Below are positions 8,206 to 15,745 of a DNA stretch of 28,874 nt, in pieces. Positions within the stretch are counted from its first letter, which is position 1; every line of letters starts with the position of its first letter. Made by a program: the position numbers and the translations under genes. Under the pieces are notes generated by a model. It saw only the letters and a list, made by a program, of their open reading frames with translations, ran no database searches and was not told where the DNA came from. Source of the DNA: JAWKHR01 sp041394725 (GTDB lineage Bacteria; Acidobacteriota; Vicinamibacteria; Vicinamibacterales; SCN-69-37); contig JAWKHR010000068.1 of assembly GCA_041394725.1 (NCBI GenBank), positions 1 to 28,874 of the forward strand, given 5' to 3'.

Positions 8206-9945
8206 ATGCCACGTCGATCGTTCCGGACCCTTCCGCTGGCGGCTCTGACCGTTGCCGTCACCCTGCTGGCGGCCCATCCGGCCTCGGGCCAGATCCTGGC
8301 CCGGCTGCCCATCGACCTGCTGGGACTGTTGCGTGGCGAGGCGTCCTCGGCCCGCATCACGGTGATCGTCGAAGTGCCGGAATCCGTGGTGGCGCCGCTG
8401 GCCGAGGCGCACGGCTTGACCGTCGAGAAGCGGCTGCTGGCGGGCGCCGTGCTGACGGGCACCGCGGATCAGATTCGCGCGCTGGCCGGCGACCCACGTG
8501 TCGCCTCCCTGGCCATCGATCGCCCCGTCGTGGCGACACAGACCACCGATACCCGCGCCACCGGCGCCGACGATGTGTGGCCGCGCGGTCTGTCGCTGCT
8601 CGGGGGCTCGGACGGCGTCGACGGTCGGGGGATTGGCGTCGCGGTCATCGACTCGGGCATCACCCCGCACCCCGACTACCTCGGCCGCGTCCTGGCGTCG
8701 AGGGACTTCGTCGTGCCGGGCGGTGACGGGCGCGATGCGTACGGACATGGCACGCACGTCGCCGGCATCATCGCGGGCAACGGCACGGCAAGCCTCGCGC
8801 TGAACCGGCGACTCTACAAGGGCATGGCCCCGGCCGCGCAGCTGATCAACCTGCGTGTGCTCGATGGCGACGGAACCGGCGTCACCTCGGACGTGATCGA
8901 GGCCATCGACTGGTGCCTGCAGAATCGCACCCGGTTCAACATCCGCGTCATCAACCTGTCTCTGGGACATCCGCCCTTCGAGGCGCCCGCGGACGACCCG
9001 CTCGTGCACGCGGTGACGCGTGCGGTCGCGGCAGGGCTGGTCGTGGTGACGTCGGCCGGCAACGACGGGAAGCTGCCGGACGGTACGCTGGTCGTCGGCG
9101 GCATCGTCTCGCCCGGCGTGGCGGCGGACGCGATCACCGTCGGGGCGGTCAATACGCGCGGGACCGTGCGACGATCCGACGACCTGCTCGCGACGTGGAG
9201 TTCGCGCGGGCCGGCCGGCCTCGAGTCGTCCCCGGAGACCTGGCTGCTCAAGCCCGACCTGGTCGCACCGGGCAACGCCCTCGTGTCCACGGCCCAACCG
9301 GGGAGTCGTCTCTGGGAGGACCTGCCGGACCGGCGCCAGCGCGGCATCGGCGGCGGCTACCTCGTGCTCTCGGGCACGAGCATGGCGACGCCGGCGGTCT
9401 CCGGCGCGGTCGCCCTCCTGCTCGACGCGCGTCCGGACCTGCGTCCGGCCGACGTCAAGTTCCTGCTCCAGGTCACGGCGCAGCTCCTGCCGCGCTACGG
9501 CCTGATCGAGCAGGGCGCCGGCATGCTCAACGTGTCGCTCGCGCTCGCCGTCGCCCACGCGCGTCCGGGCGGCCCGATGCCGACCTCGTCGTGGATTGCC
9601 GGCGAGCGCATCGATGCGGGCGGGCTCTACTTCACGCAGGCGGGCGGCACCAGCCTCGTATCGGGCATCCAGGTCGACTGGAACGGCCGGACGTGGCCCG
9701 GCAATACGGCCGCGTTCGGCGCCACGACGCTCTGGAGCAACGGCGACGTCTGGGGCACGAGCCTGGTCTGGGGCAACGGCCTGGTCTGGGGCAACGGCCT
9801 CGTCTGGGGCAACAGCCTCGTCTGGGGCAACAGTCTCGTCTGGGGGAACAGCCTCGTCTGGGGCAACAGCCTCGTCTGGGGGGACGGCCTCGTCTGGGGT
9901 AACGGTCTCGTCTGGGGGAACGCGGACCGCGGCGGCGCGCGATAG
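8206..9945 (+). CDS. Secreted subtilisin-like S8 serine protease with VWGNSL repeats
   Basis: This is a 579-residue protease with a signal peptide (RRSFRTLPLAALTVAVTLLAAHPASG, cleavage near 28). A short I9-like propeptide region (about 48-108, ITVIVEVPES to VASLAIDRPVV) comes next. The S8 catalytic domain shows Asp149 in VAVIDSG, His181 in YGHGTHVAG, oxyanion-hole Asn286 in SAGND, and Ser392 in LSGTSMATP, so the triad is intact. The catalytic domain ends near 450. A linker leads to a C-terminal tail (about 515-572) made of ten VWG-x-x-L hexapeptides. Such VWGN tails recur on acidobacterial S8 proteases; their role (surface retention, folding or sorting) is not known to me. The enzyme should act outside the cytoplasm on proteins. 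It is monocistronic, followed by the regulated PadR locus. Confidence 0.95.
   Translation: MPRRSFRTLPLAALTVAVTLLAAHPASGQILARLPIDLLGLLRGEASSARITVIVEVPESVVAPLAEAHGLTVEKRLLAGAVLTGTADQIRALAGDPRVASLAIDRPVVATQTTDTRATGADDVWPRGLSLLGGSDGVDGRGIGVAVIDSGITPHPDYLGRVLASRDFVVPGGDGRDAYGHGTHVAGIIAGNGTASLALNRRLYKGMAPAAQLINLRVLDGDGTGVTSDVIEAIDWCLQNRTRFNIRVINLSLGHPPFEAPADDPLVHAVTRAVAAGLVVVTSAGNDGKLPDGTLVVGGIVSPGVAADAITVGAVNTRGTVRRSDDLLATWSSRGPAGLESSPETWLLKPDLVAPGNALVSTAQPGSRLWEDLPDRRQRGIGGGYLVLSGTSMATPAVSGAVALLLDARPDLRPADVKFLLQVTAQLLPRYGLIEQGAGMLNVSLALAVAHARPGGPMPTSSWIAGERIDAGGLYFTQAGGTSLVSGIQVDWNGRTWPGNTAAFGATTLWSNGDVWGTSLVWGNGLVWGNGLVWGNSLVWGNSLVWGNSLVWGNSLVWGDGLVWGNGLVWGNADRGGAR
9748..9927 (+). repeat. Ten 18-bp in-frame tandem repeats (VWGNSL)
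   Basis: Ten consecutive 18-bp units of the form GTCTGGGGCAACAGCCTC encode VWG(N/T/D)(S/G)L, the last ending VWGNAD. Copies differ mainly at silent or Ser/Gly-changing positions, which suggests recent expansion or ongoing homogenisation. Confidence 0.95.
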
Positions 9946-9982
9946 CGCCGCGAGCCCGCAGGACCGCGGGTGGCCTGGATAT

Positions 9983-10018
9983 CTCCATAATGGAGTGATA
10001 CTCTCCACCGCGGAGAGT
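9983..10018 (+). promoter_or_regulatory. Twin PadR-type operator overlapping the padR RBS
   Basis: Two inverted repeats with the same CTCC/GGAG core stand in series: CTCCATAATGGAG (9983-9995, perfect 6-bp arms, 1-bp centre) and ACTCTCC-N5-GGAGAGT (10000-10018, perfect 7-bp arms). The 3' arm of the second contains GGAGAG (10012-10017), which is also the Shine-Dalgarno four bases before the ATG at 10022. Binding of the PadR product here would block both transcription and ribosome access; autoregulation is inferred. Confidence 0.65.
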
Positions 10019-10021
10019 GCC

Positions 10022-10381
10022 ATGCGCGACCACGCGGCCGACTTCCTGCCGTTGACCCACCTCGCCTTCCACGTCCTCCTCGCCCTGGCCGAGGGCCCGG
10101 CCCACGGATACGCCCTGGTCCGAGACGTCCGCGATCGATCCGGCGGCGCGATTGACCCCGGCACCGGATCCTTCTACTCGGTCATCCGCGGCCTCGGCGA
10201 CCAGGGCCTGCTCGCCCCGACCGCCGCCCCGGACGACCGCCGCGACGAGCGCCGACGCTACTACGCCATCACACCGCTCGGCCGGCGCGTGCTCGACGCC
10301 GAAACGTCCCGCCTGAAGGGCCTGATCCGCGAGGCCGAACGCCGCCGCGCCCGCCAGGCCGCCGCGCGAGGGACGCGATGA
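10022..10381 (+). CDS. PadR family transcriptional regulator
   Basis: This 119-residue protein is of the short PadR type. The winged helix-turn-helix runs from LPLTHLAFHVLLALAEGPAHGYALVRDV through the recognition-helix region GTGSFYSVIRGLGDQGLL to the wing RRYYAITPLGRRVLDAE. A basic C-terminal helix (about 98-119) replaces a longer dimerisation domain. The ATG at 10022 is supported by GGAGAG just upstream and by the family start pattern; the frame is open further upstream through the protease repeats, but that part is a shadow. Its TGA (10379-10381) overlaps the ATG of the permease gene as ATGA. PadR next to ADOP permeases is a recurrent acidobacterial arrangement, so it probably controls itself and the permease. 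Confidence 0.93.
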   Translation: MRDHAADFLPLTHLAFHVLLALAEGPAHGYALVRDVRDRSGGAIDPGTGSFYSVIRGLGDQGLLAPTAAPDDRRDERRRYYAITPLGRRVLDAETSRLKGLIREAERRRARQAAARGTR

Positions 10382-13083
10382 CGATGTTCGAGCGGGGGTA
10401 CCGACGACTGCTGCGGTGGCTTCCGCCCCGCGTGCGCGAGGCCTGGTCCGACGACATGGCCCGACTCGCCGTCGAGCGCCTGGCCGACCGCCGTGGCCCC
10501 GCCCGCATCGCGTGGGCCGTCCGCGAACTGCTGGACCTGGTCGCCACGGTCCGCCGAGAGCGCCGCGCCGATCGCCGAGCCGCCCGGCCGGCCGCGCCCT
10601 CGTGGCAGGCCGATCTGCGCCACGCGGTCGCGGGCCTGCGCATGCGCCGCGGCCTGGTCCTCTCCGCGACGCTCATGCTCGCCGGGGGCCTCGGCGCCGC
10701 CACCATGGGATTCGGCCTGTGGTCGAGCGTGCTGCTCCGGCCGCTGCCGTACGGCCAGCCCGATCGCCTGGTCCTGATCTGGGGGTTCGTCCCGCACCTG
10801 CAGGTCGGCTTTCCCGAGATTCCGCTGCACGGCCTGCGGCTGCGCCAGTACCGCGACGGGATCGCCGGCGTCGCGTCGCTGGAGGGCTTCAAGGCCGACG
10901 TGTTCAACCTCGCGGCGGACGGACAGCCGGACGCCGAGCGTGTGGACGCCCTGCTGACGACCGCCGGACTGTTCGACACGCTGCGCGTCGCGCCCGAGGC
11001 CGGACGCTTCTTCCGCCCGGGCGAGGACGCCCCGGGCGTCGCGTGCGTGGCCGTCATCGGCCACGGCCTGGCCGTCCGCCGCTTCGGCGCCGCGTCCGAT
11101 GCGGTGGGACGGGTCGTCCGGCTGAACGACCGGCCCTGCACGCTCGTGGGCGTGGCGCCACGCGGCTTCGACTTCCCGCGCGGCGGCGAGATGCCCGCGA
11201 GCTTCCAGTACCCGACGCACACCGATCTCTGGGTCGCGTCGCCGCCGCCGATGACCGGCCCCTCGGACCTGACGGTGATGGGGCGACTCGCCGACGGCAC
11301 CACCACCGAGGCCCTTCAGGCGGAGCTCGATGCGTTCGCCCTCCGCGCCGACGAGGCGGTCCCGGCCAGCCGCGGCTGGAACGGCGTGCGCGTCGTGCCG
11401 CTGACGGCGCAGGCCACGCCCGGCACGGTGGTGCTGACGGTGCAGGCGATCGCCGGCGCGGTCGGCGTCCTCCTGCTGGTCTCGATCGGCAACGCGCTGC
11501 AGCTGTTCCTGGTGCGCGGCGTGGGCCGCCGGACCGAACTGGCCGTCTGCGCCGCGCTCGGCGCGACCCCCGCGCGACTCGCGCGTGCCCTGGTACTCGA
11601 AGTCGGGCTCGTCGTCGGCGCGGCGGCGGCGATCGGGCTCGGACTCGCGGCGCTGGCCGTGTCGCTGGCCGCGCGCTTCGGGCCGGAACGGTTTCCGCGT
11701 CTGTCGGACGCCTCCCTGGGCGGCGGCGCCATCGCCGTACTGGCCGGCCTCGCGGCGGTGGCCGCCGGCGTGATCGTCGCGGGATCGTGGTGGCTCGTCG
11801 CCCGCGCCTCGGGCACCGACGCGCTGCGCGGCGGCACGCGAGGCAGCACGCAGCAGCTGCGCCCGGCGCGCCGGGTACTGGTCTTCGCGCAGGTGGGCCT
11901 CGCCGTGATGCTCATCACCGCGTCGGGCCTCCTGCTCCGCAGCCTGGTCTCGCGCCTGCAGGTGGATCCGGGATTCGATCCGGACGGCGTGGTGACGTTC
12001 GAACTCACGCTGCCGCCGGAGCGCTTCCCCGAGATCCTGCGCGGTCCGCGCCCGGCCTCGCGGCCTCGCGTCGTCCAGGCCGTCGACGACGTGCTGGCCC
12101 GGCTGCGCCGCCTTCCCGGCGTGACCGATGCCGCGATGGGCAAGCCGCTGCCGATGACCGGCGCGCAGGAAGCCAGCGTCTTCGTCGCGGAGCAGCTGCC
12201 GCCGCCGGCGGCCGGTGCCACGCCCGTCGCCGAATACATCGTCGTCAGCGACGACTTCTTCCGCACGCTGGGCACGCCGCTCGAGGACGGCCGGGAGTTC
12301 ACCGGCGCCGACCGCGAAGCCAGCGAGCCCGTGGTCATCGTCAACGCCGCGCTCGCGCGACAACTCGAGGCGGCCGGACCGGCCGTCGGCCAGCGCCTGA
12401 AGCTCGGCGGATCCCTGGCCTCGCCGGCGCCGTGGATGCGCGTCGTGGGCGTGGCCCGCAACGTCACGCGCTATCGCCTCGAGGACTCGCCGGGACCCGC
12501 GATGTACGTGCCGTACACGCAGGGCGGCTACCCGTCGCTGGCCACCGTGCCGTTCGCCGTGCGGACGACGCGGCGCGCGCCGCTCGACCTCCGGTCGGCC
12601 ATCGAGGCCGCGGTGCGTGACGCGCGCGTGGACGTCCCGGTCGCGGCGGTCGGCCTGCTCCAGGCGCGCGTGCGGCGCGCGTCGGCCGATGCGCGATTCG
12701 CGACCGGCCTGATGATCGGCCTCGCGGCCATCGCGCTCGGCCTCGCCGTCACGGGCCTCGACGGCAGCATCGCCTTCTCGGTGTCGCAACGCACGCGCGA
12801 GCTCGGCGTGCGGGCGGCGCTCGGCGCGAGACCCGCCGATCTCGTGCGGCTGGCGGCGGGTGACGGCTGGCGGCCGGCCGCGGCGGGCACGCTGGCCGGC
12901 CTGGCGGCCGCCGTGGCCGCGGGCCGTGCGTTCGGCGCGCTGCTGTTCGGCGTCTCCCCCGCCGATCCGGTCACGTTCGTCGTGGTGCCGGTGCTGCTCG
13001 TCGGCATCGTGGCGGCTGCGTCGGTGCTGCCGGCCCGGCGCGCGGCGCGGGTCGATCCGCGCGAGATGCTGCACCGCGGCTGA
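10378..13083 (+). CDS. ADOP-type ABC transporter permease (FtsX/MacB-like)
   Basis: This 901-residue protein has the architecture of the acidobacterial duplicated orphan permeases. A cytosolic N-terminal helical region (MFERGYRRLLRWLPPRVREAW to about 70) precedes the first transmembrane helix (about 98-118, LVLSATLMLAGGLGAATMGFG). A MacB-type periplasmic core follows, then a first FtsX domain near 355-470 (ELAVCAALGATPARLARAL), a second transmembrane segment near 500-520 with a second periplasmic core (GFDPDGVVTFELTLPPERFP), and a final FtsX domain near 775-895 (TRELGVRAALGARPADLVRLAAGDGW, ending RAARVDPREMLHRG). No ATPase is encoded nearby, hence orphan. Function is unproven; by MacB analogy it may move or extrude a peptide, lipid or drug by mechanotransmission. 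It is translationally coupled to padR by ATGA. Confidence 0.93.
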   Translation: MTMFERGYRRLLRWLPPRVREAWSDDMARLAVERLADRRGPARIAWAVRELLDLVATVRRERRADRRAARPAAPSWQADLRHAVAGLRMRRGLVLSATLMLAGGLGAATMGFGLWSSVLLRPLPYGQPDRLVLIWGFVPHLQVGFPEIPLHGLRLRQYRDGIAGVASLEGFKADVFNLAADGQPDAERVDALLTTAGLFDTLRVAPEAGRFFRPGEDAPGVACVAVIGHGLAVRRFGAASDAVGRVVRLNDRPCTLVGVAPRGFDFPRGGEMPASFQYPTHTDLWVASPPPMTGPSDLTVMGRLADGTTTEALQAELDAFALRADEAVPASRGWNGVRVVPLTAQATPGTVVLTVQAIAGAVGVLLLVSIGNALQLFLVRGVGRRTELAVCAALGATPARLARALVLEVGLVVGAAAAIGLGLAALAVSLAARFGPERFPRLSDASLGGGAIAVLAGLAAVAAGVIVAGSWWLVARASGTDALRGGTRGSTQQLRPARRVLVFAQVGLAVMLITASGLLLRSLVSRLQVDPGFDPDGVVTFELTLPPERFPEILRGPRPASRPRVVQAVDDVLARLRRLPGVTDAAMGKPLPMTGAQEASVFVAEQLPPPAAGATPVAEYIVVSDDFFRTLGTPLEDGREFTGADREASEPVVIVNAALARQLEAAGPAVGQRLKLGGSLASPAPWMRVVGVARNVTRYRLEDSPGPAMYVPYTQGGYPSLATVPFAVRTTRRAPLDLRSAIEAAVRDARVDVPVAAVGLLQARVRRASADARFATGLMIGLAAIALGLAVTGLDGSIAFSVSQRTRELGVRAALGARPADLVRLAAGDGWRPAAAGTLAGLAAAVAAGRAFGALLFGVSPADPVTFVVVPVLLVGIVAAASVLPARRAARVDPREMLHRG

Positions 13084-13282
13084 CGCGGCGGCCGTCTGCG
13101 GCCGTCTGCGGCCGCGACTGTATGCCCCCGCCCGCCGCGGGAAAACCCCCACCGCCGGCGGCCGGCCTCGCGGCACGCGGCGCGCGGATCGCACGACGCC
13201 GACGTCCGGGCACGTGGCTCGCCTCTTGCAGCGACGCGCACACCAGAATCTGTCGCAGCCTTTTCTCGCGGGGGCGTGGCTC
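13084..13282 (+). promoter_or_regulatory. Intergenic region ahead of the cytochrome operon
   Basis: This 199-bp gap should contain the operon promoter. It begins with short GCGGCCGTCT direct repeats (from about 13085), apparently slippage-type low complexity. No convincing promoter hexamers or terminator for the permease gene were seen. Confidence 0.35.
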
Positions 13283-13738
13283 ATGTCCAGTCGCTTCCAG
13301 CACCACGGGCACGTGGTGCGCGTCGCGGTGCTCTTCGCCGCCGGGTTCCTCACCTTCCTCGTGGCCCGGGCGTGGCTGATCCCGGCCGACTTCGGTGTCT
13401 ACGGCTTCTATCGCGCGGGCGCACTCGACGCGGTGCGGGCGCAGCCGATCAAGTACGCCGGGCAGACACCATGCCTCGACTGCCATGCCGAGGTGGACGA
13501 GCTGCGGCAGACGGAGCGGCATCGGAACGTGTCGTGCGAGGCGTGCCACGGTCCGTCGGCCGCGCACGTCGAGGACTTCTCGATCGCGCCGGCCACGCTC
13601 GACCCGCGCGCCCTCTGCCTGCGCTGCCACACCGCGCTCGCCGGCAAGCCCGACTTCATGCCGCAGATCGTCCCGGCCGACCACTTCGAGGATGCCGCGT
13701 GCACGGAATGCCACGCGCCGCACGCCCCGAAGCAGTGA
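13283..13738 (+). CDS. Membrane-anchored tetraheme cytochrome c
   Basis: The ATG at 13283 gives 151 residues. An N-terminal helix (about 11-33, VVRVAVLFAAGFLTFLVARAWLI) acts as an uncleaved anchor or signal. The periplasmic part has four CXXCH heme c sites: C64-LD-CH68, C85-EA-CH89, C112-LR-CH116 and C140-TE-CH144. Spare histidines (80, 95, 134, 147) could be axial ligands. The spacing resembles cytochrome c3/NapC-type small multiheme electron carriers, such as those beside NrfC/NrfD or DsrO/DsrP. It ends 13 bp before the ferredoxin gene, so the two are one operon. The inferred role is electron exchange between the membrane FeS/NrfD unit and a periplasmic partner. The open frame continues upstream of the chosen start, but only as a shadow of the permease gene. 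Confidence 0.9.
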   Translation: MSSRFQHHGHVVRVAVLFAAGFLTFLVARAWLIPADFGVYGFYRAGALDAVRAQPIKYAGQTPCLDCHAEVDELRQTERHRNVSCEACHGPSAAHVEDFSIAPATLDPRALCLRCHTALAGKPDFMPQIVPADHFEDAACTECHAPHAPKQ

Positions 13739-13751
13739 GCGGAGCCCCCAC

Positions 13752-14519
13752 ATGGATCAGCATCGCCGCGACTTCCTCAGCCAGGCCGGCCAGTTCATCG
13801 TCCTGACCGGCGCCGCCTCGCTCGCGTGGGACGCCGTGCTCGCCGGCGCGCCGCAGGAGGCGCCCAACTACGTCACCACCGATCACTGGTGGGGGATGAT
13901 CATCGACATCGAGAAGTGCATCGGCTGCGGCAACTGCGTCCGCGCGTGCAAGGCCGAGAACGACGTGCCGACCGACGAGCCCGGGTGCTACCGCACCTGG
14001 GTGGAGCGCTACCAGGTGCGGCCCGACGATCCCGACCACCCGATCGTGGACTCGCCCGACGGCGCGTACGACGGCTTCCCCGCCATCGACCAGCCCGGCG
14101 ACGGCCTGAAGGTGTTCTTCGTGCCGAAGCTGTGCAACCACTGCGCGCACTCGCCGTGCGTGCAGGTGTGCCCGGTGGGCGCGACGTTCGAGAGCCCGGA
14201 CGGCGTCGTGCTCGTGGACAAGGACCGGTGCCTCGGGTGCCGCTACTGCGTGCAGGCGTGCCCGTACGGCTGCCGGTTCATCGATCCGCGCACGCACACC
14301 GCCGACAAGTGCACGCTCTGCTACCACCGGATCACGAAGGGCCTGACGACCGCCTGCTGCGAGGCGTGCCCGACCGGCGCGCGGCAGCTCGCCGACCTCA
14401 AGAACCCGGACGACCCGGTGCACGAGTTCCTGCGCACGCACAAGGTGCACGTGCTCAAGCCGGAACTCGCGACGGGCGCGAAGGCCTACTACAACGGACT
14501 GGACGGATCCGTGCGCTAG
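13752..14519 (+). CDS. Tat-exported 4x[4Fe-4S] ferredoxin subunit (NrfC/PsrB/DsrO-like)
   Basis: This 255-residue protein begins HRRDFLSQAG followed by a hydrophobic stretch (QFIVLTGAASLAW), a twin-arginine signal. Four cysteine clusters are visible: C56-x2-C59-x2-C62-x3-C66; C128-x2-C131-x4-C136-x3-C140; C160-x2-C163-x2-C166-x3-C170; and C187-x2-C190 with C202/C203 and C206. This is the pattern of periplasmic iron-sulfur subunits that wire NrfD-type quinone subunits to a catalytic or cytochrome partner. The position between cytochrome and NrfD genes matches the order J-O-P of Dsr complexes and the C-D pair of Nrf. GGAG sits about 8 bases ahead of the ATG. No molybdopterin subunit is encoded in the window. 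Confidence 0.93.
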   Translation: MDQHRRDFLSQAGQFIVLTGAASLAWDAVLAGAPQEAPNYVTTDHWWGMIIDIEKCIGCGNCVRACKAENDVPTDEPGCYRTWVERYQVRPDDPDHPIVDSPDGAYDGFPAIDQPGDGLKVFFVPKLCNHCAHSPCVQVCPVGATFESPDGVVLVDKDRCLGCRYCVQACPYGCRFIDPRTHTADKCTLCYHRITKGLTTACCEACPTGARQLADLKNPDDPVHEFLRTHKVHVLKPELATGAKAYYNGLDGSVR

Positions 14520-14536
14520 CGCCGGAAAGGACCGCC

Positions 14537-15706
14537 ATGCCAGGCGTCGAAGGCTACATCTACCCGAACGAGGTCGAGCTCCAGTGGAGCATCCTCATCG
14601 TCCTCTATCCGTACATCACGGGCCTCGTGGCCGGTGCGTTCATCCTGGCGTCCCTCGAGCGCGTCTTCAACGTCGTGGCCGTGCGGCCCACCTACCGGCT
14701 GGCGCTGCTGACCGCGCTCGCGTTCCTGATCGTCGCGCCGCTGCCGTTGCAGCTGCACCTCGGCCACCCGGAGCGCTCGTTCGAGATGTACCTGACGCCG
14801 CACCGCGAGTCCGCGATGGCGATGTTCGGGTTCGTCTACCTCTGGTACCTGATGGCCGTGCTCGTCCTGGAGATCTGGTTCGACTACCGGAAGGACCTGG
14901 TGCTGACCCGGCGCGCGAGCACCGGCCTGAAGCGGTGGGTGTACGGCGCGCTCACGCTCTGGTCCGACGACATCAGCGAGGAAGCGCTCCGGGCCGACGA
15001 GCGCATCGGCCGGATCATCACGATCGTCGGCATCCCGTCGGCGTTCCTGCTCCACGGCTACGTCGGGTTCATCTTCGGTTCCGTGAAGGCCAACCCGTGG
15101 TGGTCCACGCCGCTCATGCCGGTCGTGTTCCTCTTCTCGGCCATCGTCTCGGGCATCGCGGCGGTGATGCTGATCTACATGGGCCTCAGCCGCCTCCGGA
15201 AGGTGCCGATGGACATGCGGTGCCTGGACACGATCGCGTCGTACCTCTTCTACGCGTTCCTGATCGACTTCTCGCTCGAGATGCTCGACCTGATCCACCG
15301 GCTGTACGAGGCCGACGAGTCGCTGCAGGCACTGGATTTCATGGTGAAGACGCGCCTGTTCGTCTCGCAGATCGTCGTGCAGATCCTCGTCGGCACCCTG
15401 GTGCCGATCGCGTTGCTCGGCCTCACGCAGCTCGTGCGGTTCGGCGACGCGACGCGCCGGTGGATCTACGCATCGGCGGGCCTGCTGACGCTCATCGGCA
15501 TCTTCGCCATGCGCTGGAACGTCGTGATCGGCGGCCAGCTGTTCTCGAAGAGCTTCCTCGGCTACACGACCTACAAGCTCGCGTTCGCCACCCGCGAAGG
15601 GCTGCTCCCGGCGATCCTCCTCATGCTGCTGCCGTTCGCGATCCTGGCGGTGCTCGTACGGGTCCTGCCGCCCTGGGAGAAGACCGACGCGCACGCGGGC
15701 GCGTGA
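14537..15706 (+). CDS. NrfD/PsrC-like integral membrane quinone-interacting subunit
   Basis: This 389-residue, highly hydrophobic protein starts at an ATG preceded by GGAAAGG. After a short N-terminus with VELQWSILIVLYPYITGLVAGAFILASL come several further helices: PTYRLALLTALAFLIVAPLPLQLHLGHPER, AMAMFGFVYLWYLMAVLVLEIWFDYRKD, IGRIITIVGIPSAFLLHGYVGFIFG, PLMPVVFLFSAIVSGIAAVMLIYMG, and more to VRVLPPWEK. The YPYITG, HLGHPER and LHGYVGFIFG elements are typical of the NrfD/PsrC/DsrP family, which exchanges electrons or protons with membrane quinones. It follows the ferredoxin gene by 17 bp. The expected partner is the ferredoxin, docked on the periplasmic face. Confidence 0.93.
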   Translation: MPGVEGYIYPNEVELQWSILIVLYPYITGLVAGAFILASLERVFNVVAVRPTYRLALLTALAFLIVAPLPLQLHLGHPERSFEMYLTPHRESAMAMFGFVYLWYLMAVLVLEIWFDYRKDLVLTRRASTGLKRWVYGALTLWSDDISEEALRADERIGRIITIVGIPSAFLLHGYVGFIFGSVKANPWWSTPLMPVVFLFSAIVSGIAAVMLIYMGLSRLRKVPMDMRCLDTIASYLFYAFLIDFSLEMLDLIHRLYEADESLQALDFMVKTRLFVSQIVVQILVGTLVPIALLGLTQLVRFGDATRRWIYASAGLLTLIGIFAMRWNVVIGGQLFSKSFLGYTTYKLAFATREGLLPAILLMLLPFAILAVLVRVLPPWEKTDAHAGA

Positions 15707-15734
15707 CGCGGACCCGCGGCGCGTCGCGCCGCCC

Positions 15735-15740
15735 GGGAGG
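15735..15740 (+). promoter_or_regulatory. Ribosome binding site deciding a GTG start
   Basis: GGGAGG lies five bases upstream of GTG 15746-15748, supporting this non-ATG start for the DUF2339-like gene. Confidence 0.7.
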
Positions 15741-15745
15741 TCGCC

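Noticed and set aside
9627..9866. Minus-strand PQTRLL-type repeat peptide opposite the protease tail
   Set aside because: It is merely the complement of the VWGNSL repeat, without start context or independent support.
9748..9927. CRISPR-like array
   Set aside because: The 18-bp units are directly contiguous with no spacers and stay in the protease reading frame.
10261..13353. Minus-strand ORF of 1030 codons opposite the PadR-ADOP pair
   Set aside because: Its composition is Arg/Gly/His-rich with no domain; it is a GC-driven shadow of the permease gene.
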